Position numbers and translations under genes: made by a program. This document shows positions 1-11,602 of a stretch of 64,000 nt of DNA, one piece after another. The notes below the pieces were generated by a model. That model made no database searches, was not told the origin of the DNA, and saw nothing but the letters and a program-made list of their open reading frames with translations. The number at the start of each line of letters is the position of its first letter. The first letter of the stretch is position 1. Origin of the DNA: Hofstenia miamia (taxonomy: Eukaryota; Xenacoelomorpha; Acoela; Hofsteniidae); assembly GCA_900660155.1 (NCBI GenBank), contig CABFPE010000047.1, positions 1,445,103 through 1,509,102 of the forward strand. Reading direction: 5' to 3'.

Positions 1-879
1 GATTGGTTGGTGGAGTTTTTGTAAAGTAGTCACTATTTCCTATTCTCGCGAGATTTTCTTAGTAAAAATTCAGCCTGTAAGAAAATGGGCATTAGTTATT
101 TAAGAATTCTTATTTCTAAAAATATTTATTACCACTTTCAGATAAACTAAATTTTTTAAGTGAAATTAGACTAGAAATCTTTGTCTGTATTTTTCTTAAA
201 TAAAGGTCATAAAAAATTTTGACTCAAGAAAGCTTTGTACCCATTTTGAAGCTAAAGCATATATTTTTAAGTGCAGTAAAACGCGTTTCAGAAATATAAC
301 CTGTATCTACTGCTATAAGAAAAATTTATAAAATACAATTAAAAATGGAATTTTAATGCTAAGTGATTTAATGGATGAATCAGATGACATCCAATTTTAG
401 TTCGTTTCGCTTCTGTATTTGATAGTTATTTAATCATATTTTCCAAAAGAATATTACTTATTGGCAACTAACACTTTGATGTCAATGAACTTCTATTGTT
501 TTATTTTCCATGAATTGATTTCTCGTTCATCTAAATATTTATCTTTTAAAATTCCTTAAATTCACAAGTCAAAATCTTCCCATAATTACTTTGTTCACAT
601 AAATTCCTCTAACAAATTTCATGTTTTGTAATTTTCACCTTCCCTCTCATTCTTCAAAATTAAAATTTAAAATAATAGTCTTTCTTCTTAACTTTTTGCA
701 TACTTCTAGAAATGTGAACTTTTCTAATTTTGTAATTGTCGCTAGACATCTTTACTTTCTTTAGTAGTTTCTCAATTATGTATAATTTTTTAATTTTTTG
801 GCATAAACTTTAAATGTAAAATTCGTTATTATCATTGTAAATACTTCTTTGCTTTTATGCATCATGCTGCTGTGAATCT
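1..879. other. AT-rich stretch, no gene seen
   Basis: Low-complexity AT-rich sequence with no open frame that resembles a protein and no terminal repeats I could pair. Confidence 0.5.
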
Positions 880-1870
880 TAGCTCATGACTCTAGCAGTT
901 TCTAACTGAATTTTTTTATGTATTACCATCATTACCCACTTCGGTAGTCCTAATTCCTCCAAGTATTTCTTTTGTTTCTTACTTGCTGTTCCTAGGGTTG
1001 GATTTCCATAGTATCTTAACCTTCTAATTCTTCGTAACGCCTTACAGCCTATGTACATGCCACTTGCCTTCTGCTTTTATTTTAACCTGCCTAATCATAC
1101 TACAATTTTCCTCAACATGTCTGAATAACTTATACTATTTCAGAGTCAACTTCTCACAACCTGTTATTTGATGATCAATTATTTCCAACGTTTTTCTTCA
1201 AAGCCTGAAGTATTGTCACTTATCTAAGGTCATCTATCATCGTAATTTTTTACCCTGACTACACGCCCCTGTGTGCTGCTATAATCAGTGATTCCATTTT
1301 CTCATTAATCCTGCCTTCCCCATCACGTTTTGCTCTCTACTCTGTTGTAGTTTTCCATATTCCTTCAGTATTCGCATGCACTGCCATCCTCCAACATCTT
1401 GTTTATCTCATTGTTTGCATCCTACTCTAGTATGCATTCTACCACAACTCGTTGCTGACCTCTAATGTTGATCACTTTGGTTCCTTCTTTACATATTCTT
1501 ATTCCAAGTGTTTCTGCTTCTCCAGCTTCCTCTACCATTAATAGTCCTCTCTTCCATTTGTGTCAACATGTACAGCCTCTCCATGTATCTATTAATGTTG
1601 AAAGCTCTTTCTGCTGCTAGTGACTTCTTTATCTTCCCTCCTAATTTCCTCAGTTCATTCTTATTCCACCTAACTATTCCTGGCAAGTATCTCACCAATG
1701 TCATAACCCATGTACGTACTGCTTTTATACTGTTCTGACGATTAAGTACTTACTTATTTAGGAGTTTTCTTACCTTATCATGTGCCCCCTGAATGTTGTT
1801 TTCATATAGTTTTCTATTTGTCTATAATATACTTTCAAATAATGGATGTCCTCGCAGTCTCATAAGAAAT
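880..1870 (-). mobile_element. LINE pol 3' fragment (GGRGL-type non-LTR RT)
   Basis: Read on the minus strand, 1489-1704 encodes TLVRYLPGIVRWNKNELRKL followed by KIKKSLAAERAFNINRYMERLYM. This matches the region downstream of the reverse transcriptase in a LINE group whose members read roughly VALLRYSAGIIDWTKEELKxMDRKTRKxMTxxxALHPRxDVDRLYxPRKEGGRGL. Upstream on the same strand (about 1740-1870) NNIQGAHDKVRKLLN fits the preceding VRKLL helix. Downstream (about 890-1010) a further open stretch reads LRYYGNPTLG and KYLEELGLPKWV. The frame is interrupted by stops and shifts, so this is a dead 5'-truncated copy. The family assignment is from memory of the motif, not from a search. Confidence 0.6.
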
Positions 1871-2585
1871 ATTTAGACCAATTTTTTTAAAATAATTCAC
1901 AACAACATTAGAAACATATATTTGAAATTACAACATATTGAAGAAAGCGAAATGCACCAAGAGCAACCAATTCAAAACATCCATAGAAAATTTTCGCAAT
2001 TATCAAACAAAAATAATTCGACCATTCGACCAGGATCAACTTGTCAATCTCAACTACGGCCAATTTGATTTGCCATTATTTATTAGTGATAGTAGTAGTA
2101 AAATTTTATCAAATGAGTAGTAATGATGATTCCTCAGAAAAAGTATGCTCTTTTGCCAAGTAATAATCAACTTGAAAGATAATGCATAATTTGATTAAGT
2201 TACCCATGGTCTATCAAAGAAAATGTTTAGTCTGTGTACGATGCCAAAAATAGAAGTTAACTAATGAAAATAACTTAATCATTACCAATCCTAATATATA
2301 TATATATATATTAGGAGTGGTAACAATTAGGTTATCTTAAGTATTTAACTTTTAATAAATTTATGATTAATTAATAGTTAATTCTTAATTTAAGCACGCC
2401 TTTTGGAATTCTATTTGCTCTTTAAAATATTGTCAAACATCTGACTTCACAAGCATATGAGCATATCAACAATATTTGGTTCAAGTGACGAATGATTCTT
2501 GTTAAAAATCTAACTAATCTTTGACACGGAAATGCATCTAATTAATAGTTAATTAACGATTAATCCCTTAATTGATCTTTACATG

Positions 2586-2625
<40 letters not shown>

Positions 2626-2726
2626 TATTATGCAATAAGATACCTTAAGTCTCTATCTTAGTACTCTTTAAGTGCTTTAATTTACTTTATATTTAATATT
2701 CATTGAATCGCTAGAACAGTACACTT
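1871..2726. other. AT-rich stretch with two (TA)n runs
   Basis: It contains (TA)n at about 2295-2311 and 2590-2621, and a 60-codon plus-strand frame at 1938-2120 that I do not recognise. No gene is supported. Confidence 0.5.
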
Positions 2727-3227
2727 TTAATAGTAATAGTAAAGAAGATGCTTAAATATTGTAAGTTCACTGCAACACATAAGTACTGAACAATTTGCAG
2801 AATATTCTTCATGTTTCTTCAATATTAGTATTTCCTGATGACGGTTCATGTGAATTAAAGATTTTCCAAATGTAATGTATCTTATCTTACCCTCTTCATC
2901 ATCACATCTTCCAATTTTTATTATGCCTTTCCAATCACTTAGAAAAATGTTCATTTCTATTCTTACATTCATCAGATTTGCGCGGTCAAAAATGTGCTTA
3001 TCTTTTTGTACAAGTTCCAATGGAAATTTGTTTGTTGATCCAGCTTCCAAATCATCTCTGAGAAGGACATCAAGTACATACGCATGAGAGCATTCATCCG
3101 CATAGCTACAAATCTGTACACTGATAGTGCTATCAGTACCTTTTATAGTTTCAACTAAAGCGAAATATCTTTGACTCTCGCAGTTGATAAGTAATAGAAC
3201 AAAGTTTAGAACATCGAAAATATTCAT
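2727..3227 (-). CDS. possible secreted protein exon, unknown family
   Basis: A 166-codon minus-strand frame starts MNIFDVLNFVLLLINCESQR, which reads as a hydrophobic signal peptide with a cleavage-like ES. About 125 residues follow, with alternating beta-strand-like segments and paired cysteines (VQICSYADEC, IGRCDDEEG, ANCSVLMCC). The composition is far more protein-like than the surrounding AT-rich frames, and a cryptic donor-like GT near the ORF end would allow it to be a first exon. I do not recognise the domain. It could equally be a chance ORF or a relic, since no downstream exon was found in the LINE-filled sequence to its left. Confidence 0.35.
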   Translation of the reverse strand: MNIFDVLNFVLLLINCESQRYFALVETIKGTDSTISVQICSYADECSHAYVLDVLLRDDLEAGSTNKFPLELVQKDKHIFDRANLMNVRIEMNIFLSDWKGIIKIGRCDDEEGKIRYITFGKSLIHMNRHQEILILKKHEEYSANCSVLMCCSELTIFKHLLYYYY

Positions 3228-3299
3228 TATAAAGAATGAGGGAAAAATATTTTATGTTTATGCATTTAAGAAAGAAATTTCTATAATTGATATATTTAA

Positions 3300-4088
3300 T
3301 AAAATAACAAATCTAAATTATTGAGGGCCATATAATTTGAGAAAATAAATTCCTTGGTTATTCCTGAATATATTAAAGAATGGCTTAAAAATTTCTTTAC
3401 AAATCGCAAAAATAGAGTGCAAGTAAACTGTATAGTCCCTGACTGGCTACCAATTACAAAAGGAGAGTCACAGGGCACAGTGATTGGTCCACTCCTTTTT
3501 GTGCTATATATTGCAGACGTTAAGGTAAAATTTCGTCACAACAGGATTGTAAAGTATGCATACGATTGCACCTTAATGGTAGGAGAAGAATTTATGATCG
3601 TGGAAGACTGGTGCAGAAAACATGGTGTTGCAATAAATTTCGGTAAAACTAAAGATGTTTTTTAGTTTGAAGAAAAGAGAAATACCTTACAGTATCAACA
3701 ATATTGAAGAAGTTTCTGAAATAATACTTCTTGGTGTGAAGCTTCAAAATAATACAAAATTTAATACCGGTACTCATATAAAAGAGACGAAATCCCAATG
3801 TATGAAGCAACTCTTCTTAATGAGGTAAGTAAAAAATTTGGAAGCAAATATGCGTTAACTGAAAATGCTCTTTTTTTCTGGGGTTCTCAGTCGCCTAAAG
3901 TGTTGCTCTAAAATATATATTTATCTTACATTAAAAGATATACATTCCCTAAAATCTGTGCTACACTTTGCATATAAATGGGGATTTATTGAAGAAGAAG
4001 AAGAAGAGAACATTGAAAATTTGTTGCAGAAACTAGATGAAAAATTTTTCAAATATATCAATAATAATGATTGTATTAGGGTATTGCC
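3300..4088 (+). mobile_element. CR1/Jockey-like LINE reverse transcriptase fragment
   Basis: The frame at 3354-3665 carries VPDWLPITKGESQGTVIGPL, the fingers motif (SV)PQGTVLGPLLFLLYIND, followed about 25 residues later by YAYDCTLM in the place of the catalytic YADD box, then W...INFGKTK. A shifted frame continues with ILLGVKLQNNTKFNTHIKE (the LGV..D motif). The C-terminal part near 3870-4078 reads FFWGSQSPKVLL and FFKYINNNDC. The second catalytic position is changed (YAYD for YADD) and the frame shifts at least twice, so it is inactive. It resumes or is repeated at 8686-9040, on the far side of a minus-strand LINE. Confidence 0.7.
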
Positions 4089-4474
4089 TTTTTTTCTTTA
4101 TTATACCCAGAAATACTACTCAGAATATGAACTGTTCCTTTTTTTCTTGTTATTTAACTATTTACAATATTTACAGATTCTTCCAAGTAGTTCATTTCAT
4201 CATAGTACTGACACACCTCACTACACACAGAGAACAAAAATGCTATTTACATATTTACAACTGGGTAACATATAACACATAGGATTACTAATAACTACAG
4301 AAACCCACAAAACTTACCCAACGGAAAAAGTACTAGCTAAAAGAAGGTACACGAAATCTGAAACATTCAAATACTGGACTTACAGAACAACACAGATACT
4401 TACAGTTAAGAGGAGGCATAAAAATTGGAAAAAAAGAACACAAGTTAATATTTACAGAAAAGACGGATGTATGA

Positions 4475-7245
4475 TTAAAAATCCATGGGATGGGCAATAG
4501 ACTTGACAATGTAATTGATATCTTTGAAATTATTTGATGTTAGGACATCCTTCATACGATTAAAATTCTCAGGCTTTTCGTTAATCCGCATATTGCACTG
4601 GAATAAGAGATGCTTTGGAGTTTCATCTGCTGCCTTACAAAGTCTGCACCTAGTGTGATAGAACTTATCACGGTGCAGGATACGATCTAGCATTACCTTA
4701 TAGATGACAGTTTTGTAATATGGTCTTATCTTAGATTCACGCGTTCTTTTTAAAATACATAGTATTTTATCAGTTAATGACTCCCAATACGTAGCTGCTT
4801 TTGTCAGTATATCCAAGGTTTGCAGTTCGTTTGCATAGATAAAGTCAGCTAGGGTTTCACCTTGTACTTCAGCTCCAATGTTCTGTTCTTCCTCCTTATA
4901 CTGAAATTCTGCATAACTCCAGCGGCATGTTCTCCATTACTTGCCCCAATGATTCCAGCATTACAATGCAATTTTAATGATTTTACTGTGTTTATCGCAT
5001 GATATAAATGCCGAAATAAATATTTTAGTGCTGCGGGTGCTGTAGCATGACACAACATATCATACAAACATCTTATTTTACCAGTATTTTTAATGACCAT
5101 TCGGAGTTTAAGATAATAAAGCATAGTTGTTCCGTAACTGTATTCCGCCCTTATTATAATTACATTATAAATGATAGCATAGATGTCTTTGTTAATGGTT
5201 AGACCACAGACATGAATAAATTTTTCTAAAGACTTAAATATATTTTTTAAGCTTGATGGGTCAAATGCAAAGAACGTGATGTCATCTGCAAGCGCAAGAT
5301 ACTTGACCTCCACTCTTCGTATTTGAATCCGTTCATAAATTTATTTAAATTGATAGAATTGAGAAATGGTTTAACTGTAATATTAAATAAAATAGAAGAG
5401 AGGGGGCAATCCTGCCTAACACCTCTTTCAATAACAATCTCCAGTGTTATATAGCCATTTATTAATAAATACTACTTATTCTGATTGTATAGTGCTCTGA
5501 CCAAAAAAGCAATTTTTTCAGGTAATCCCATTTTATGCAGAATTTTAATTAGATAGCTATGAATAATGGAGTCATATGGCTTGTTATAGTCAATATTTAA
5601 TACTTCTAGGTCAATTTTGTTGGCCCTGCATATATCAATAATGCATTGTATCGATTTTTCAAAACCAGTTCTTAGCACATTTATGTATTTAGCCGAGATT
5701 AGTGAAAGACGAGAACATAACAGATAGGGTATTACTTTTAAATCCATGTTTAGTAATGTCATTTTGGCAGTTCTAGAGGTTTGTCCTTCTTAGGTAATAG
5801 CTTTATTATTCCATTGGAAATACTAGCAGAGATAGTACCTTGGGAAATAATTGAGTTAATTAGAATTTTAAAGTAGGGAGCACATGTAAATTTGAAGGTT
5901 TTATAAAAGGTTGCATTTAACCCATCTAATCCCGGACAGTTTTTCAATTTCCCTATTGCTTGGTGTATTTCCTAAATTCTGAAATCTTCTAAAGTCTCAT
6001 TGTCTACTTTCTCCACTTTTGGTATCCTAAGTTTGGATAAGTCGTCATCTGTATCTCTTCTCTTATATAAATCTTTGTAGAAATCTGAAAAATATTAAAT
6101 TATATCATCAATGTTCTCTGAGATTCCTTCGTTTGTTTTCATCTCATTGATATTCGTCTTGTTCTTGAAACATTTAACATACTGTAGTTCCTTATCTGCT
6201 TTACATTCCCTTCATCAATCTCATATTCAATGTTATTTATATTTTCAAGCTCGTCCTGTGCTTTTTCATATATGATTTTGCTAATTTTGTCGTCTAGCAT
6301 TTCTTTCATCTGTTCATGGTTCGTCATCTCTTCACTAATATAATCTAGTTGCTTTTGTAACGATCTTATTCTATAATATCTGCGTCTCGAAATTTCCTTT
6401 TCCTTTCTACTGGTTCCCGCCTTACTCTTATTTTCATTACTTGCCATTTATTTTGGATATTCTCTTCTACTGCTCCTTCTAATGATGTTACAATTATTTC
6501 TTCAAGTTCCTTCTTCAAATCCTGCATTGAGCTGGGATGCATCCGCCATATACCTGGCCCATTCTCTCTTCTTGTCGAAAATTTTGTTAACAGAGGCTTG
6601 TTGTCTGACATACCTATATTAATAACTTTAGATGCATCAATCTAAATGATCAATCTTAGATGAATATTTAGTACTTTTATTACAGTATGTATGAGTTAGG
6701 TCTTTCGCAGGCTTTTGCGGTGTCAATTAGATTGTATTTTCTCAAAATAACCTCATCAAAATATACCTCGATTGGGTGATGTTTTGCCCTGCTCTGGAGT
6801 TATTTACATCTATAAGGTTATGAAAGCAATTAGAGTCACCTAACATTAGGATGGAAGCAGGTTTAACCATTTTGATATAGCTATCAATTTCACTGATGGT
6901 ATGCTTATAAACCTCTTTCCCTAAGTAATAATTGATAAAAAGATCGTTTTTAAGGCTCACAAAAACTGGCCAAATGGTATTTCATATTTCAATTTTATTT
7001 CAGGGCTAGATCTATGGACAAAAGTAATGAACCCTCCTTTCCTAATTTTTTATTTACTAGTTGTTATTGCCTCATAGTTATTCAAATATTTTTTACATAT
7101 GTCTTCAATCTTAGTTTTTTCGAATCTTGTATAAAAATATATGAGGGTTTACGCTTCCTTAAAGCTTTAAAGATTCTAATAATTTATTTGAGTCTGACAT
7201 CCCATTTACATTAAAATTGATGGTGTTAGAGTCATCTAATGCCCA
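4475..7245 (-). pseudogene. LINE ORF2 relic (endonuclease, RT, zinc motif)
   Basis: Pieces in order: the endonuclease start at about 7245 (INFNVNGM), an endonuclease core at 6742-6960, a linker at 6139-6611, RT fingers at 5759-5947, RT palm at 5472-5762 including the D of LNIDYNK, the LADD box at 4849-5313, and the Cys/His motif at 4475-4816. Stops and frameshifts between every piece make it inactive. Nearest intact relatives would be Tx1- or L1-clade ORF2 proteins of roughly 1,000-1,200 residues. Confidence 0.65.
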
Positions 7246-7299
7246 ACTAAGAGAATAACTATCGATTGTTAGATGTTCCTGGTGAAACGGGGACTCAGA

Positions 7300-8389
7300 T
7301 GTGAGCAGCTTAGAATTCCCTGGTTCCTTCAGTGAGGAAATGGGCCTCTTGGTATTTGTGTTCCAAATCGTGTTGTTTGCTGTTATTAAATTTGGGTACA
7401 GTTCCTTAAGTCTATTATTATTGTCATCTGTTTTCCGAGCTGGTGCTTCTTGGATTTGTTACACTTCCTTTTTACCTTCTTTGTCTTCTTCTGTTCTTAC
7501 TATCTCAGGCCTAATACAAGGATTGCTTCTCACAGGGACAGCATTCTCCTTGGTAGAAGAATTTACATTGCATAGATTATAATTATAGTTTACCGTTGGC
7601 ACCCAATCAAGTTCGACTAAATTAATTGAGCACTGGGAGTGCCCAGTGTAAGAACAGCTTTTGCATTTTGTCAGAGTAAGGATGTTATATTTAATGTGGT
7701 GAAATGGTGGTCTCCACCTGCATGAAAAGATTTCTTTTAGTGACACATAGTCATTAAAAGAAGTTTGCTGTTGCCAGTTGGCAATCTCGAAATTGAGAGT
7801 CATGAAAGTAGAGTTAAAAAAGTTTTATGCTCTAAAGATTTGAAATTACCTATGTCTTTGAGGCAGGAATTATGCACCAAAACACCACATTGGTGTTTCT
7901 CTTGCCATTTAGATGGAAAGTTTAACATTTGTATTCTGAAATTCTTAGGAAAACATCCTCCACAACTTTTCAGATTCTGTAGGAAAAAGAGTTTTCCCTC
8001 CAGCCTTGATTGGGTACACCATAAATTCACAATTTCCTTTTCAGCCTCTGGGTTTGCGATTATCTGTAAAGCCTTAAGAAGTTTGGTTGAATTCCTGGGA
8101 GAGGCCAGGGTTTTGGAGATCTGAATGCAGGATTCTGCATCAGGATTCTTTGTTTTCAGATAGAAATAATAGTTGCAACAAGGTTATTATATGTTGTTCG
8201 AAAAAATTGAGCTCGAGTATGGATGGTATTACATTCCGTCGGAAGAACAGGTAGGATATAAGTTGCGGTAGAGTTTTTAAAGGTATTAGCATTAAAATGT
8301 AAGTCATTAATATTAGCAGGGGCAGTTATAAGTTTAGGAGGTGTAATAAATATAGTAACATTCGAGTTAAGAGCTTGGTTGTATGACAT
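7300..8389 (-). pseudogene. LINE ORF1 relic with zinc knuckle
   Basis: Three overlapping minus-strand frames (8156-8389, 7800-8030, 7459-7803) read as one decayed protein. An N-terminal Thr/Asn-rich segment is followed by a central segment (KSCGGCFPKNFRIQMLNFPSK) and then CKSCSYTGHSQCSI, a C-x2-C-x4-H-x2-C knuckle. A polar tail ends near the ORF2 start. This is where an L1/Tx1-type nucleic-acid-binding ORF1 belongs. Confidence 0.5.
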
Positions 8390-8685
8390 GTTTGTATATA
8401 AAAATACAAACGAAACAAATTACTTACTGGAAGTGTAGGTTGAACTGGAGGAAGCAAGGGGAGGGAAAAGTCTTCAGGATGAAGAATGGTGGGAATGGTG
8501 GAGAAAACAAACGGAAAAATGAAGAAAAGAGTTAGGGTAGACGAGATTGAAGAACGTAGATGAAAAGAGTAATCCAAATGGGGGTGAATGAAACGAAAAA
8601 CAGCAAAAAATCGATGCACGCACAAAGGCGAACGCAATGACAGAGTGACGTGCAAGAATAGACGTCAAAACGACAGTTAAGTATT

Positions 8686-9040
8686 TTCTTTTCTTCTTGG
8701 GTTCTCAGTCGCCTAATGTATTGCTCGACAATATATATTAAAATCTTATATTAAAAGATATACATTCCCTGAAGTCTGTGCTACACTCTGCATATAAATG
8801 GGAATTTATTGAAAAAGAGGAGGATATTGAAAAATTGTTGCAGAAACGAGATCAACTATTTTTCAAACATATCAATAATAATGATTGTTTCTAAAAAATG
8901 TTTTGCCAGGAAGACGAGAACATCAACGAAGGGAGTGCAAATTAAGATTTAAATCATATTTTATCAAACCCCACTGCCGAACAGAATTTATATGAAAGAC
9001 ATACATAATCTGGAACTTATAATAATGCTCTGTTGTACGT
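8686..9040 (+). mobile_element. CR1/Jockey-like LINE 3' fragment
   Basis: Positions 8686-8898 repeat 3870-4078 at roughly 85% identity (GSQSPNVLL, FFKHINNNDC). The coding sense then continues past the point where the left copy ends, with VLPGRREHQRRECKLRFKSY and PHCRTEFI..TYIIWN, a typical LINE C-terminus. It therefore looks like the right-hand remainder of the LINE starting at 3300, split by the minus-strand LINE. Confidence 0.6.
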
Positions 9041-10371
9041 GTTTATATTTGTTTTAAAAAAAGACATAAATTTATATTATTATTATTATATATGATCATA
9101 TAAATACAAATGCATATAAACCTTAATCATATATATGATTTCATATACATGAAAAATACAAAAGAGGAGATATAATATATATTTCAGCAATACGCAATTG
9201 ATGCTGTGTGGTTTGGCTGGTGTCGGTGTTCTAATGATTCGAAAATAATCATTTTGAATCAAAGTTTTTTTAAGGCAGCCTAGTACAGTTGTAGAGACTT
9301 GTACGGAGGTGGGTGCATTATTATAGTCTAGCACATGCCTAGTAAGGCCAATTGCGTTAAATATATCGGAATGTTTTCAAAAATCATATGAGCAGCATTT
9401 TAACATTCGATGCATATGTAAGATGAATATAGACGAAATTTTACGTAATATAAATATAAACTTGACTATTCAAGATCATTTACATTGCCATCGCTGATCT
9501 ACATAATAGCAAAGTATAAACACTATAGAAAGCCATCAATTTTAATGTGAATTTTTTTAGGCATAAAAAACTTTTAAGTTTGAAGTATTTCTTAACAATC
9601 CTAGGATTATGAAAAGTAGAATTACTTTTATATATGTATATATATCAGTGGATTGATCGCTTAATAAATTTTTGCTTATCGTCTTTTTTGCTTTTTCAAC
9701 TTGCACTTATAACTGCTTGGGCTTTTGTTCTTTCGCTTATAGCACTTATGAATTTTATGATTATTATCTGCACTTTCCTTTAGAATAGAATAGATTAGAA
9801 GAATATCTGCATAGAGTGCGAAAATAGTCAATAAAAATACTGATGTAAAATAGGGTTAGAGAGAAATATTATCACAATATACATAAATTATCGCAGATGT
9901 CTATATCAGAGATAAAATCGCGTCAGTTCGGGGAAAGTTCTGGTCGATCAAATTAATAATTTTATATTCAAGCTGAAATGATATTTTTGGGTCATACTTT
10001 CAGACATTTTAGTTCTTTCTCTGTTGACACATCAGAGGAAGAAAATTTTAAACATTCCTTACTTTTAGATATTGATAAGTGGGTTTATGCTGTCAGAAAA
10101 TTTGGTGTCATTGTATACTTCTGTGTGTGCTTATTAATTTTATTATTGAGAATGTAAATTATTTTATTTTGCCAAAATTGTAAACTAATTTCAGTTATTA
10201 AGGAAGTATGATTAGGTATTGGTTATTGCGTGATTTTAGTAGGTTACCGGGCACTTTTCCCTTAAAACTTGAAACTTAATCCGTTTTGATATCAGCAATC
10301 TGCACTAGTTCGCTACTGTTTAAACTAGTTCAAACGAAGATACCGGCCTGCTTGACGTTTAGTAACTAAAT
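9041..10371. other. AT-rich stretch, no gene seen
   Basis: A minus-strand frame at 9086-9334 and short (TA) runs are present, but I saw nothing that resembles a known protein, RNA or terminal repeat. Confidence 0.45.
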
Positions 10372-10665
10372 TTAGCAACATCGAGTCAGATAACATAAAT
10401 TGTGGAAGACCACCCTCAAATCCTGATCAGTGGCCCCAAGTAAATTCAGAAGGTCAGTGACAAAAGATGGCGTCAATGGAACACAACCAATCGCCAAGAG
10501 AAAGCTGGTTGAGAGAGCATAAATAGGAGGACACTGACATGACCCATCAGCAGAGTAAGGACGAAGCGCTGCCAGTCTTGCATTTGGAAAAGAGAGGTCT
10601 GCACAAGATGCTGCCAGTCTTGTTGTTAAATTGGTTGCATTTATTTTAATAAACGGATTGTTCAC
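10372..10665 (-). CDS. hypothetical ORF, unsupported function
   Basis: A 97-codon minus-strand frame with an unusually balanced composition for this region (AASCADLSFPNARLAALRPY, GATDQDLRVVFHNLCYLTRC). Its GC content is visibly above its surroundings. I do not recognise it. It could be a captured exon fragment or part of a repeat, and its 5' end lies at the start of the duplicated block beginning at 10637. Confidence 0.2.
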   Translation of the reverse strand: MNNPFIKINATNLTTRLAASCADLSFPNARLAALRPYSADGSCQCPPIYALSTSFLLAIGCVPLTPSFVTDLLNLLGATDQDLRVVFHNLCYLTRCC

Positions 10666-11569
10666 TAAGCGGCGCTTTTAACCTTTGCTTTATCGTTTTT
10701 TGCGCCCATTATGCAACTACACTTGCGCTTGTCAATACACTGATGTATATGTATGAAGGCCTATATATGCAGTTTTTCCAAGAGTGCATTTAAAGTATAA
10801 TTTTTAATTTTCTCTTTATCATCTTACAAATTTGATCAACTTTTAAGTAAATGCAATGCATATACATGTAAATAAAATTTTTGAATCAGTTACTTCTATT
10901 TCTTTAACAAAAATTGAGCTTAACATAGTGTAAAATATTTTTCAATCGTAGTTTTCTCAAAGATGAACTTTACAGATGCTTTTGATGTTCTTCTATGTAA
11001 ACATACATTTACTTGGTAGAAATTTAGTTTTATGGAGTGTGGGTACAACAACACCATATGTCAGGCACACCATGATTTGAGGAACATGGTGGATAGTTGT
11101 TCACTGAGAAAAATATAAAATTATATACATTTATATCTCTGTCTCAAAACCCGGCATTTATATGTAGCACTCTGTCTAATGACCATTTATATGTGGCGCT
11201 CTCTCCCAAGAGGGCGCTCTGTCTATATACAAATATTTATATGGGGCGCTCTGTCTTTTTTGCAATTTTCATGTGGAAAAATCTTTTGTTTTATAAAAGT
11301 CTAATATAACCATCCTAATTTTATCAAATATAGACCAATTTTTTTCAAATGGATGGTGCTTTCGCATTTTTGTAATAGACCTGACATGATCCTGAATGTG
11401 CTTTTTTATCGGAATTTTCGCGCCACATTTGTCCTATTAAGGTCTACTATAATATATTTTTTATGCTATTTCTTTTTTAAGTAATGTGCGTAATCCTATC
11501 TTCAATTTTGAATGGGTCAGCTTCAAAATATTTCAAAAATTTGCATTTTTTGGCAAAGTAGTTCATGCT
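10637..11569. repeat. 933-bp duplication, left copy
   Basis: It is essentially identical to 11603-12535 at a constant offset of 966 bp. The two copies are joined by a single N (11570) and a 32-base piece that itself repeats about 10755-10786. The block contains the ATTTATATGTGGCGCTCTGTC-type motif cluster (about 11128-11260). Confidence 0.9.
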
Positions 11570-11602
11570 NTGAAGGCCTATATATGCAGTTTTTCCAAGA
11601 GT

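Larger units (their letters stand above)
4089..8680 (-). mobile_element. decayed L1/Tx1-like LINE, near full length
   Basis: The minus strand shows the order of a two-ORF LINE. Near 8389-7459 is an ORF1 relic with a zinc-knuckle-like CKSCSYTGHSQC. An APE endonuclease follows (NTINFNVNGMSD near 7240-7200, ILMLGDSNCFHN near 6860-6820), then coiled-coil linker frames (6139-6611). The RT parts are NCPGLDGLNATFYKTF (5947-5900), SLISAKYINVLRTGF, LNIDYNKPYDSIIHSYLIKI and LALADDITFF (5290). A C-terminal CRLCKAADETPKHLLFQC (4640 area) closes it. Short T runs near 4086-4100 fit a poly-A tail read on the plus strand. The reading frame is split into at least eight pieces. L1-superclade placement rests on the PGLDGL..EFY and LxxADD motifs. 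Confidence 0.75.

Noticed and set aside
3870-8898. Direct repeats ~4.8 kb apart that look like LTRs
   Set aside because: The repeats are coding sequence of a CR1-like LINE and the interior is a minus-strand LINE. There are no TG...CA ends and no gag/pol of LTR type.
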